Counted from the first letter of the stretch, positions 1-6,972 are shown. The stretch: 7,080 nucleotides of DNA from an uncultured Bacilli bacterium (GCA_934130215.1 CAKOXR010000047.1:1-7080), one strand, 5' to 3'. The notes: generated from the sequence alone by a model not told the origin. Program-made: numbers and translations.

Positions 1-1391
1 CAACATATAGTAAATATTTTAAATCAAATGAATCAAAAACAGATACTGTTACAGTATATTGGTACTGGGATGGTAATGTTGATGATGTAAGTGATAATAG
101 TTATATAAATAAAAATATAAGTGCTGAAGTAGTAATAGAAAGTAAACAAACAAATCCAGCATATATGAAGAATGGGTATAGTTATTCTAATGGTTGTACT
201 GAATTTTGGAATGATAATTATAGATCTTATATAAGAACAATTACATTCGGTAATGATTTAAGTAATTTACCTAGTACTTGTAATGAAGAAAATCTATGTT
301 GGGATATATCTGAAAGTACAACTCAAAAGAAGAAGGTATATGGTTATTTGGTTGATACTGGTTTAAAAGATAGCACAGATAACACAAAATCGTTATATAA
401 TTTATATATAGTAAGTGAAACGGTAATATTTGCACCATCAAATTGTAATAATATATTTTCATTTTTTAAGTACGATAATGGTGGAATTACAATATCTAAT
501 TTAACTCAAATTAATTTTAATAATAATTTTAATACCTCAAATGTAACAAATATGTATATGATGTTTACTAAGTGTTCATCCTTGGCAAGTTTAAATTTAA
601 GTAGTTTTAATACTGTAAATGTAACATATATGAATTATATGTTTAGTGATTGTACATCCCTAATAAATTTAGACTTATCTAGTTTTAATACCCCAAATGT
701 AACAGGTATGTCTTGGATGTTTGATGGATGTTCATCCTTAACAAGTTTAGATTTAAGTAATTTTAATACAGCAAATGTATCTAATATGGAATCGATGTTT
801 TCTGATTGTACATCCTTAACAAGTTTAGATTTAAATAATTTTAACACTGCAAAAGTAACAAATATGCAATATATGTTTTATAATTGTTTATTATTGATAA
901 GTTTAGATATAAGTAGTTTTAATACAGCAAATGTATCTAATATGGAATCGATGTTTTATAATTGTAAATTATTAACAAGTATAGATTTAAGTGGTTTTAA
1001 TACCTCAAGTGTAACAAAAATGTCTCAAATGTTTAGTTATTGTTCATCCTTAACAAATTTAGATTTAAGTAGTTTTAATACCTCAAATGTAACACGGATG
1101 AGTTATATGTTTTATAAGTGTTTATTATTGACAAGTTTAGATATAAGTAGTTTTAATACAGCAAATATAGCAGAAATGCAAAGTACATTTGAAGGTTGTT
1201 CATCCTTAACAACAACAATCAATATAATGAATGCTAATATTAGTAATTATTCTGATATGTTTTCTAATGCTGCAACTAACTCAGGCTCTCAAATAACAGT
1301 TAATTATATTGCTTCTGCATCAACATTGGTTGATGAAATGATTGCAACTAAATCATCAAATAGTAATGTTATAAAAGGAATTCAATTATAA
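1..1391 (+). CDS. BspA-like leucine-rich-repeat (DUF285) surface protein, 5' end outside window
   Basis: The frame is open from base 3 to TAA at 1389-1391, so the Met codon at 165 is internal and the true start lies upstream. About 462 residues are visible. The first ~50 carry a TVTVYWYWDG motif followed by EVVIESKQ, which resembles the Trp-rich strand of SipW-dependent/pilin-like exported domains; this is a weak inference. Bases ~228-527 look like the cap that usually precedes DUF285 repeats (WDIS, VYGYLVDTG, LYIV, FAPSNCN). Nine 26-residue repeats of the type FNTxNVTxMxxMFxxCxSLxxLDLSS start at base 528, followed by one decayed unit near 1224. The C-terminus (ITVNYIAS, LVDEMIATKSSNSNVIKG) is a short cap with no LPXTG motif or membrane segment, so surface retention would depend on the missing N-terminus. 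The family is known for cell-surface adhesion and host binding; the ligand here cannot be told. A terminator follows directly. Confidence 0.9.
   Translation, partial: TYSKYFKSNESKTDTVTVYWYWDGNVDDVSDNSYINKNISAEVVIESKQTNPAYMKNGYSYSNGCTEFWNDNYRSYIRTITFGNDLSNLPSTCNEENLCWDISESTTQKKKVYGYLVDTGLKDSTDNTKSLYNLYIVSETVIFAPSNCNNIFSFFKYDNGGITISNLTQINFNNNFNTSNVTNMYMMFTKCSSLASLNLSSFNTVNVTYMNYMFSDCTSLINLDLSSFNTPNVTGMSWMFDGCSSLTSLDLSNFNTANVSNMESMFSDCTSLTSLDLNNFNTAKVTNMQYMFYNCLLLISLDISSFNTANVSNMESMFYNCKLLTSIDLSGFNTSSVTKMSQMFSYCSSLTNLDLSSFNTSNVTRMSYMFYKCLLLTSLDISSFNTANIAEMQSTFEGCSSLTTTINIMNANISNYSDMFSNAATNSGSQITVNYIASASTLVDEMIATKSSNSNVIKGIQL
528..1223 (+). repeat. Nine tandem 78-bp units coding BspA/DUF285 leucine-rich repeats
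   Basis: The Phe codon that opens each unit falls at 528, 606, 684, 762, 840, 918, 996, 1074 and 1152, an exact 78-base period with no indels. Each unit has Met at positions 9 and usually 12, Phe at 13, Cys at 16 and Leu at 19, 22 and 24. A tenth, decayed unit without the Cys begins near 1224. Units 4 and 6 share an exact 41-base block (761-801 and 917-957), and units 5 and 8 share a 65-base block with three mismatches (871-935 and 1105-1169), so some units derive from recent copying. Confidence 0.92.
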
Positions 1392-1403
1392 AATCAATAA
1401 AAT

Positions 1404-1427
1404 AGATAGGGGAACCTATCTTTTTTT
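1404..1427 (+). terminator. Rho-independent terminator of the surface protein gene
   Basis: A perfect 7-bp stem, AGATAGG (1404-1410) pairing with CCTATCT (1415-1421), closes on a GGAA loop of the GNRA type and runs into seven Ts (1421-1427). It lies 12 bases after the stop codon of the surface protein gene and should isolate that gene from the operon downstream. Confidence 0.85.
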
Positions 1428-1436
1428 ACAAAAAAA

Positions 1437-1445
1437 TGATATACT
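1437..1445 (+). promoter_or_regulatory. Extended -10 promoter of the tcdA-smc-htpX operon
   Basis: TGATATACT contains a TG dinucleotide one base before TATACT (1440-1445), a one-mismatch match to TATAAT in the extended -10 form used by sigma-A-type factors. No convincing -35 is seen; the 17-base-spaced position (1417-1422) reads TATCTT and overlaps the terminator. The expected transcription start is about 1451-1453, practically on the start codon of tcdA. It is the only promoter-like site in the 60-base gap before the operon. Confidence 0.55.
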
Positions 1446-1454
1446 AATTAAGTG

Positions 1455-2135
1455 ATGTATATGTTTGAAAGAGTAGAATCATTATTAAATGAAGATATAA
1501 ATAAATTAAAAAATAAAGTAATATTAGTACTCGGTATAGGAGGAGTTGGATCTTATACAGTTGAAACACTAATAAGAAACCCTATAAAAAAAATAATAAT
1601 AGTTGATTCTGATATAATTGATATAAGTAATTTAAATAGACAACTATTTACAAATCAAAACAATATAGGACTTAAAAAAGTAGATGAATTAGAAAAAAGA
1701 ATTAAATCAATTAATCCATTTATTCAAATAAAAAAAATTGATAAATTTATAGATGAAAATAATATAAATTTACTATTTGAAGAACAAGTTGACTATATAG
1801 TAGATGCATGTGATAGCATAAAAACAAAACAAAAACTAATAAAAGAATGTATAAAAAGAAAAATTAAATTCATATCATGTATGGGAACCGCTAAAAAATT
1901 AGATCCAACCAAATTAGAAATAACCGACATAAGAAAAACAAGTTATGATCCAATCGCAAAAAAAATAAGAAAAATGATAAAAGAAGAAAACATAAAAAAT
2001 AAAATACCAGTAGTATGTTCCAATGAAAAACCAAAACAAATAAATAAATTAGGAAGCATATCATATGTACCAAGTGTTGCTGGAATATATATAACAAGCT
2101 ATATAATAAATGATATAATAAAAGGTGAAAAATGA
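1455..2135 (+). CDS. tcdA: tRNA threonylcarbamoyladenosine dehydratase (TcdA/CsdL, ThiF/E1-like family)
   Basis: Members of this family use ATP to cyclise t6A at position 37 of ANN-decoding tRNAs into ct6A. Counting from ATG 1455 (226 aa), the nucleotide-binding GIGGVG is at 27-32, the acidic D51-x-D53 follows the next strand, and NLNRQ with the E1-type Arg is at about 62. The TcdA-specific signature is clear: a GTAKKLDPT stretch, then KT at 161-162 and DPIA from 165, then VCSNEKP. This separates it from ThiF, MoeB and HesA, and the zinc-binding CxxC pairs of those enzymes are absent. It is slightly shorter than usual (about 240-270 aa). Possible starts are GTG 1452, ATG 1455 and ATG 1461; none has a Shine-Dalgarno, and the last gives MFERVESLLNE, the closest match to family N-termini. 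The stop overlaps the next start (ATGA at 2132-2135). Confidence 0.88.
   Translation: MYMFERVESLLNEDINKLKNKVILVLGIGGVGSYTVETLIRNPIKKIIIVDSDIIDISNLNRQLFTNQNNIGLKKVDELEKRIKSINPFIQIKKIDKFIDENNINLLFEEQVDYIVDACDSIKTKQKLIKECIKRKIKFISCMGTAKKLDPTKLEITDIRKTSYDPIAKKIRKMIKEENIKNKIPVVCSNEKPKQINKLGSISYVPSVAGIYITSYIINDIIKGEK
2121..2128 (+). promoter_or_regulatory. Ribosome binding site inside the end of tcdA
   Basis: AAAGGTGA sits three bases before ATG 2132 and matches the anti-Shine-Dalgarno complement. It supports the ATG 2132 start and hence the 4-base overlap with tcdA, an arrangement typical of translational coupling. Confidence 0.6.
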
Positions 2136-2617
2136 AAGAAGAATTAAAAAAAATAAAAGGAAACTTATTATTAATAAGCAATGATGATGACCTAATAAAC
2201 ATAATCAATAAAAATAATAACATAACAGAAACATATATATTAAATAATAAAAAATGTAATAATAAAAATAAATTAAAATTAAAAAACAAAAAAATAAATA
2301 TAAATAAAATAAGAAAATACTTTAAAAAAAAATCAATAGATAATATAGTAGTAGATTATAAATTAATAAAAAATTATATATCAAATTTTGTTAAAAATAG
2401 TATTTATCTAAATAAAGGAAATTTATACTTTTATAATTTAGACGAAGAAATTGAATACAAATATAAAAGATATAATGTAAAAATAGAAAAAACAAAAACT
2501 TATTTAAAAATAGATAATCAAAACAGTAAAAATAAAATAATATTAGATAACTATTATATATTTAAAGATAAAAAAAATAAAATATTAGATAAATTAAGTG
2601 ACTTAATTACTTCGTGA
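2132..2617 (+). CDS. Unrecognised 161-aa Lys/Asn-rich protein between tcdA and smc
   Basis: I do not recognise this protein. It is compositionally extreme: 35 Lys, 28 Asn and 23 Ile make up just over half of its residues, with no Trp and one Cys. It has no signal peptide or membrane segment, so it is probably cytoplasmic and basic. The layout of predicted strands and helices, NLLLIS-(acidic turn)-helix-ETYIL near the start and later DNIVVDY-helix-YLNKGNLYFYN, resembles the beta-alpha-beta order of a Rossmann-like fold, such as a decayed class I methyltransferase, but no glycine-rich SAM loop is visible; this is inference only. A good ribosome site precedes ATG 2132, the start overlaps the tcdA stop, and smc starts eight bases after its TGA. 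This tight packing and the long open frame support a real gene. RNase III often sits next to smc in Firmicutes, but nothing here resembles it. Confidence 0.75.
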   Translation: MKEELKKIKGNLLLISNDDDLINIINKNNNITETYILNNKKCNNKNKLKLKNKKININKIRKYFKKKSIDNIVVDYKLIKNYISNFVKNSIYLNKGNLYFYNLDEEIEYKYKRYNVKIEKTKTYLKIDNQNSKNKIILDNYYIFKDKKNKILDKLSDLITS

Positions 2618-2621
2618 GGTG
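2616..2621 (+). promoter_or_regulatory. Ribosome binding site that fixes the smc start
   Basis: GAGGTG lies four bases before ATG 2626, overlapping the stop codon of the upstream gene. It favours ATG 2626 (MYLKKITIKGFKSF, the normal SMC N-terminus) over the in-frame GTG at 2614, which would place the Shine-Dalgarno inside the coding region. Confidence 0.75.
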
Positions 2622-2625
2622 TAAA

Positions 2626-5538
2626 ATGTATTTAAAAAAAATAACAATAAAAGGATTTAAATCATTTGCAGATAAAACTATATTAGATTTAGAAAAAGGA
2701 ATAACAGGAATAGTTGGACCCAATGGATCTGGAAAATCAAATGTGGTTGATGCAGTAAGATGGGTATTAGGAGAACAATCAACAAAATCATTACGAGCAA
2801 ATGATAGTATGACAGATGTTATATTCGCAGGATCTAAAAGCCGTGAAAAAAGTAATCAAGCATATGTTGCAATAACATTCGATAATACCGATAAATTTAT
2901 GAATTTAGACTATAACGAAATAGAAATAAAAAGACAAGTCTATATTGACGGAACAAACGAATATTACATCAATAATGAAAAAGTAAGACTAAAAGACATA
3001 ACAGAATTCTTAATAGATAGTGGAATAGGTAAAGAATCATTTAACATAATATCACAAGGAAAAATAGATGATATATTATCAAGTAAACCAGAAAATAGAA
3101 GACTAGTATTCGAAGATGCAGCAGGAGTATTAAAATACAAAAAAAGAAAAGAAGAAGCAAATAAAAAATTAGAAAGAACATCTAATAACATCGATAGAAT
3201 AAATGACATAATAAATGAACTAGAAGTTCAAATTGAACCATTAAAAGAAGAAGCAAATAAATTAGAAGAATATAATAAATTAACAGAAGAATTAAAAGAT
3301 GTTGAAATTGCTTTAATCGCATCAGATATAACTAAATATAATGAAGAATATAAAACATTAAAAGAAAAAGTAGAAACATTAAATAAAGAAATACTAGATT
3401 TAGAAACCAATAAAAATAAAGGTGAAGCTATAAATATAAACAATAAATTAGAACTCGAAAAATATGATAATTTAATAAATGAATTAAATAATAATTTAAT
3501 AAATTTAACATCTAAAGTTGAACAAATAAACACAAAAAGATTAATGACAATAGAAAGAACAAAATATGAAGTAAGTGATACTAAAATACAAAGTATATTA
3601 CTAGAACAAAAAGAAAAAGAATTAAAACTAAAAAATAATATTGAATTATTAAAATTGAGTTTAAATGATTTAAATAAAGAACAAAAAAAACTAATAGAAA
3701 ACAAAAATAATATAATCCAAAAAGAAAATGAAATAAATAATAAACGAAATGATTATGAACATAAATTAAAAGGATTAATTTTTGTAAAAGAAAAAATAGA
3801 GGTTCAAATAGATTCTTTAAATGATCGAATTATTAATAATGATAGTATGCCTTATGGTGTAAAAGCAATAATAAATAACCCCAAATTAGAAGGTATTGAA
3901 GGTACTATTGGAAGTTTAATTGAAATTGATAAAGGATATGAAGAAGCAATAAGTACATCTCTTGGCTCATCTATTTCATTCGTTATAACAAATAATGAAG
4001 AATCTGCTAAAGAAGGAATCAAATATTTAAAAGAAAATAAATTAGGTCGAGTTACATTTTTTCCTTTAAACATTATTAAAAGCAAATATATTAATATAAA
4101 TATTAATAATAAAGGATATTTAGGAATAGCTTCTGATTTTGTTAAAACAAATGAAAAATATAAAAATATAATTGAAAATCAATTGGGTAATATATTAGTA
4201 GTTGATAATATAGATACCGCTACTAATATTGCTAAACAAATAAATTATCAACATCGTATTGTTACATTAACTGGTGAAATAATACATTCTGGTGGATCTT
4301 TAACAGGTGGTATTAATAAAAGTCATAACATTATAAATGATAAATTAGAGCTTGATAAATTAGTAAATCAAAAAGAAGAAATAATTAATAATATTAAAAA
4401 TTATGAAAATCAAATAAATGAATTAGATTATAATTTATCTGAAATGGAAAAAGACAAAGAAAATAATAAAATATTTGAACTATCAGAAAATATAAATATT
4501 AAAAACAAAATGATTGATTCTTATAATAATGATTTAGTTGCTTTACAAAATGAAATTGATGATTTAAATAATAAACTTGGAAATAATTTATCAAAAGCTT
4601 TAGAAGAAATAACAATTAATTATAATAATTTATTAAAAGAAAAAGAATTACTTGAAAATAAATTAAATAAAACAAAAGAAGAAAGAAATAATTTATATAA
4701 TGATTTAAATAATTTAGATTTTGTAAATAAAAGAATTAATAATGAAATAAATAATAAAACTAAAGAACAAAACGAATATAATTTAAGTATAACTAAATAT
4801 GATATTAAATTAGATAATTTATTAAATAATTTATCAGAAAATTATAGTATGACTTATGAAAAAGCAAGAGAATATAAATTAGAATTTGATGAAAATAAAT
4901 CTAGAAATATAGTAAATAATTTAAAAAAGAAAATTAAAGATTTAGGTACTATAAGTAATGGATCTAATGAATTATATAATCAAGTAAGTGAAAGATATGA
5001 ATTTTTACTTAAACAAAGAGAAGATTTAGTAAAAGCAGAAAATATGTTATTAGAAGTAATAGAAGAAATGGATAAACAAATGATAAATGATTTTGTAAAA
5101 ACATTTGAAAATATAAGAATTAATTTTAAACAAATCTTTAAAGAATTATTTAAAGGAGGAGATGCTGATTTAAAATTAACAAATCCTTCAGATATATTAA
5201 ATACAGGTATTGATATAATAGCTTATCCACCAGGAAAAAAACTTGGAAAAACAGTTTATTTATCAGGTGGAGAAAAAACATTTACAGCAATATCTATATT
5301 ATTTGCAATATTAAAAACAAAACAAATACCTTTTTGTATATTTGATGAAGTAGAAGCAGCATTAGATGAAGCAAATGTTGTATCATTTGGAGAATATGTT
5401 AAAAATTTAAAAAATGAAACTCAATTTATAATAATAACACATAAAAAGAAAACAATGGAATTTGCAGATAGTTTATATGGTATTACAATGCAAGAATCTG
5501 GTGTTTCTAAACTAGTAAGTGTTAAATTAAAAGTTTAA
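2626..5538 (+). CDS. smc: Chromosome partition/condensin ATPase SMC, short-armed form
   Basis: SMC is the ATPase of bacterial condensin; with ScpA and ScpB (not in this window) it extrudes DNA loops and helps origin segregation. Residues from ATG 2626 (970 aa): N-terminal head with KGFKSFADKT and Walker A GPNGSGKS at 31-38 (K37), Q-loop Q144 in SQGKIDDIL, a coiled coil from about 166 to 400, a hinge at about 406-565 ending in GGSLTGG, the returning coil from about 566, then the C-terminal head with signature LSGGEK at 879-884, Walker B CIFDE with D907/E908, and D-loop ALDEAN (D914). All catalytic residues are present. The usual length is about 1,170-1,190 aa; the deficit lies in both coil arms, as in the roughly 980-aa mycoplasma SMC/P115. 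Ile codon use shifts from ATA-dominated at the 5' end to mixed ATA/ATT in the hinge. It sits eight bases after the preceding gene and 18 bases before lemA. Confidence 0.97.
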   Translation: MYLKKITIKGFKSFADKTILDLEKGITGIVGPNGSGKSNVVDAVRWVLGEQSTKSLRANDSMTDVIFAGSKSREKSNQAYVAITFDNTDKFMNLDYNEIEIKRQVYIDGTNEYYINNEKVRLKDITEFLIDSGIGKESFNIISQGKIDDILSSKPENRRLVFEDAAGVLKYKKRKEEANKKLERTSNNIDRINDIINELEVQIEPLKEEANKLEEYNKLTEELKDVEIALIASDITKYNEEYKTLKEKVETLNKEILDLETNKNKGEAININNKLELEKYDNLINELNNNLINLTSKVEQINTKRLMTIERTKYEVSDTKIQSILLEQKEKELKLKNNIELLKLSLNDLNKEQKKLIENKNNIIQKENEINNKRNDYEHKLKGLIFVKEKIEVQIDSLNDRIINNDSMPYGVKAIINNPKLEGIEGTIGSLIEIDKGYEEAISTSLGSSISFVITNNEESAKEGIKYLKENKLGRVTFFPLNIIKSKYINININNKGYLGIASDFVKTNEKYKNIIENQLGNILVVDNIDTATNIAKQINYQHRIVTLTGEIIHSGGSLTGGINKSHNIINDKLELDKLVNQKEEIINNIKNYENQINELDYNLSEMEKDKENNKIFELSENINIKNKMIDSYNNDLVALQNEIDDLNNKLGNNLSKALEEITINYNNLLKEKELLENKLNKTKEERNNLYNDLNNLDFVNKRINNEINNKTKEQNEYNLSITKYDIKLDNLLNNLSENYSMTYEKAREYKLEFDENKSRNIVNNLKKKIKDLGTISNGSNELYNQVSERYEFLLKQREDLVKAENMLLEVIEEMDKQMINDFVKTFENIRINFKQIFKELFKGGDADLKLTNPSDILNTGIDIIAYPPGKKLGKTVYLSGGEKTFTAISILFAILKTKQIPFCIFDEVEAALDEANVVSFGEYVKNLKNETQFIIITHKKKTMEFADSLYGITMQESGVSKLVSVKLKV

Positions 5539-5541
5539 TTT

Positions 5542-5549
5542 AGAAAGGA
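5542..5549 (+). promoter_or_regulatory. Ribosome binding site of the lemA-family gene
   Basis: AGAAAGGA lies seven bases before ATG 5557, within the 18-base gap after the smc stop. It supports ATG 5557 as the start and suggests independent ribosome entry on the operon mRNA. Confidence 0.7.
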
Positions 5550-5556
5550 TAATAAT

Positions 5557-6081
5557 ATGCAATATTTAATAATAATAATTATATTAATTATAATATTTAT
5601 TATATTATATAATAAAATAGTAAGACAAAATATAAAATGTAAAAATGCTTTTGCTAGTATTGATAATCAATTAAAAAGAAGAAATGATTTAATTCCTAAT
5701 TTAGTAAATATAACAAAAGGTTATATTAAATATGAATCAAATACTTTAGATAGAATTACTAAATTAAGAGCCGATAATATAGAACAACTTGCTGTTTTAA
5801 ATAATGAAATAAGTGATGGAATTAAAGTTTTATTTGCAAAAGCAGAAAAATATCCTGATTTAAAAGCAAATGAAATATTTAAAAAATTACAAATTGAATT
5901 AACAGGAACAGAAGATAAAATTGCTTTTGCAAGACAATTTTATAATGATTGTGTTCAAAGTTATAATACAACTATAGAATCTTTTCCAACTAATTTAATA
6001 GCAAAAATATTTAAATTTACTAAAAATCAATATTTTCAAGTTAAAGAAGAAGAAAGAAAGGAAGTAAATATTAAATTATGA
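5557..6081 (+). CDS. lemA: LemA family membrane protein
   Basis: The protein (174 aa) starts with one strongly hydrophobic, Ile-rich segment at about residues 3-18, then a basic stretch, so an N-terminal anchor with the long helical part on one side of the membrane is expected. The family signature is clear: FASIDNQLKRRNDLIPNLV at 32-50, then KGYIKYE and LRAD, and near the end FYNDCVQSYNTTIESFP followed by NLIAKIF and YFQVKEEER. LemA proteins are helical-bundle membrane proteins of uncertain biochemical role. They are repeatedly found next to htpX, as here, which suggests work in membrane stress or protein quality control. The length is slightly below the usual 180-200 residues but both ends of the domain are present. 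The stop TGA overlaps the htpX start in an ATGA. The AT-rich start of the gene is the membrane segment, not a separate element. Confidence 0.92.
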   Translation: MQYLIIIIILIIIFIILYNKIVRQNIKCKNAFASIDNQLKRRNDLIPNLVNITKGYIKYESNTLDRITKLRADNIEQLAVLNNEISDGIKVLFAKAEKYPDLKANEIFKKLQIELTGTEDKIAFARQFYNDCVQSYNTTIESFPTNLIAKIFKFTKNQYFQVKEEERKEVNIKL

Positions 6082-6950
6082 TGTTTGAAAGTGTAAAAGA
6101 AAATAAATTTAAAACTTCTTTTATTGTTGTTTTATTCTTCATTTTAATAGGGTTATTTGTATATTTTTTAACATATTTATTTGGAGAAGATTCTCAAAGT
6201 GCTTTTATAATTGCAACTATTATAGCAAGTTTTACATCAATAATTTCTTATTATTTTTCTGATAAAATTGTTATAAAAGCAAATCATTGTAGAGAAGCAA
6301 CAAAAGAAGAATATTTAGAATTAAATACAATTTTAGAAGCATTATGTTTAGGATGTGGTTTACCTGTACCAAAATTATATGTTATGGATTCTAGTTCACC
6401 AAATGCTTTTGCAACTGGTAGAAACCCTAAAAATGCAGTTGTTTGTGTTACAACAGGATTACTTGATAAACTTGATAAATATGAATTAGAAGGGGTAATT
6501 GCTCATGAATTATCACATATAAAAAATTATGATATTTTACTTTCAACTGTTGCAACAGTTATGGTAGGTGGAATATCTATAATTGCAGATAGTATTTCTA
6601 GAGGTTTTATTAGAAATAATGATGATGATGATAAAAATCCATTATTATTAATAATAGGTTTAGTATTTATAATACTTGCACCTATATTTTCAAAACTTTT
6701 ACAACTTGCTTTATCAAGAAATCGTGAATATTTAGCAGATAGTTCTGCTGTTAGTATAACAAGAAATAAAGATGGATTAATTTCAGCATTAAAAAAAATA
6801 TCTAGTGATCAAACAATTGTTAAAACAGCATCAAAAACAAGTGCTTCTATGTATATAGCAGATCCTTTCAAAAGAAAAGAAAGAGATAGTTTATTTAGTA
6901 CTCATCCAAGTACAATTAATAGAATTAAAAAATTAGAAAACATACATTAA
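6078..6950 (+). CDS. htpX: HtpX-like membrane zinc metalloprotease (M48 family)
   Basis: HtpX degrades damaged or misfolded membrane proteins, cutting on the cytoplasmic side, together with FtsH in well-studied bacteria. In this 290-aa protein the zinc site is HELSH with H143, E144 and H147, and the third ligand is E217 in NREYLADSSA, with D221 after it. Other family landmarks are NAFATGRNP at 109-117 and FSTHPSTINRIKKL at the end. Four hydrophobic segments fit the family: about 13-36, 41-61, 153-175 and 188-212, with an acidic loop RNNDDDDKNP between the last two. Length is normal. Starts at ATG 6078 or ATG 6081 are possible; the ATGA overlap with lemA argues for 6078 by coupling, since the nearest purine-rich site (AAAGGA, 6057-6062) is 15 bases away. 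It is the last gene of the operon and the stop runs into a terminator. Confidence 0.96.
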   Translation: MMFESVKENKFKTSFIVVLFFILIGLFVYFLTYLFGEDSQSAFIIATIIASFTSIISYYFSDKIVIKANHCREATKEEYLELNTILEALCLGCGLPVPKLYVMDSSSPNAFATGRNPKNAVVCVTTGLLDKLDKYELEGVIAHELSHIKNYDILLSTVATVMVGGISIIADSISRGFIRNNDDDDKNPLLLIIGLVFIILAPIFSKLLQLALSRNREYLADSSAVSITRNKDGLISALKKISSDQTIVKTASKTSASMYIADPFKRKERDSLFSTHPSTINRIKKLENIH

Positions 6951-6972
6951 AAAGACACAATTGTGTCTTTTT
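6949..6972. terminator. Palindromic, probably bidirectional terminator between htpX and a convergent gene
   Basis: A perfect 24-base palindrome centred between 6960 and 6961 has GACAC/GTGTC arms flanked by five As on the left and five Ts on the right. It therefore gives a hairpin with a U-tract on either strand. It overlaps the last bases of the htpX stop codon on the + side and the stop codon of the minus-strand gene (6971-6973) on the other, so one element serves both genes. Confidence 0.85.

Noticed and set aside
635..847. Minus-strand open frame across the LRR array
   Set aside because: It is the reverse shadow of the 78-base repeats; its apparent repeat structure follows from the real gene on the other strand.
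528..1223. CRISPR-like array
   Set aside because: The 78-base periodicity is a continuous coding repeat with no spacers and diverged units in one reading frame.
165..1391. Surface protein gene starting at ATG 165
   Set aside because: The same frame is open back to base 3 and encodes a sensible Trp-containing stretch, so 165 is an internal Met and the gene is cut by the window edge.
1425..1430. TTTACA as a -35 box for the tcdA promoter
   Set aside because: It is only nine bases from the -10, far short of the usual 16-18, and is part of the terminator T-tract region.
1891..2289. Minus-strand Leu/Phe-rich open frame resembling a membrane protein
   Set aside because: Poly-A-rich coding DNA read backwards gives Phe/Leu runs; it overlaps two supported + strand genes and has no ribosome site.
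2614..2625. GTG 2614 as the start of smc
   Set aside because: It overlaps the upstream stop and would place the GAGGTG ribosome site inside the gene; ATG 2626 gives the usual SMC N-terminus.
2964..4085. Several minus-strand open frames inside smc
   Set aside because: They lie opposite the conserved SMC head, coil and hinge and have Ser/Phe/Leu composition expected from reversed Lys/Asn/Glu codons.
5560..5625. Extremely AT-rich run that looks like a cluster of -10 boxes or a simple repeat
   Set aside because: It encodes the Ile-rich membrane anchor of the lemA product, and AT-rich -10-like strings are expected everywhere at this composition.
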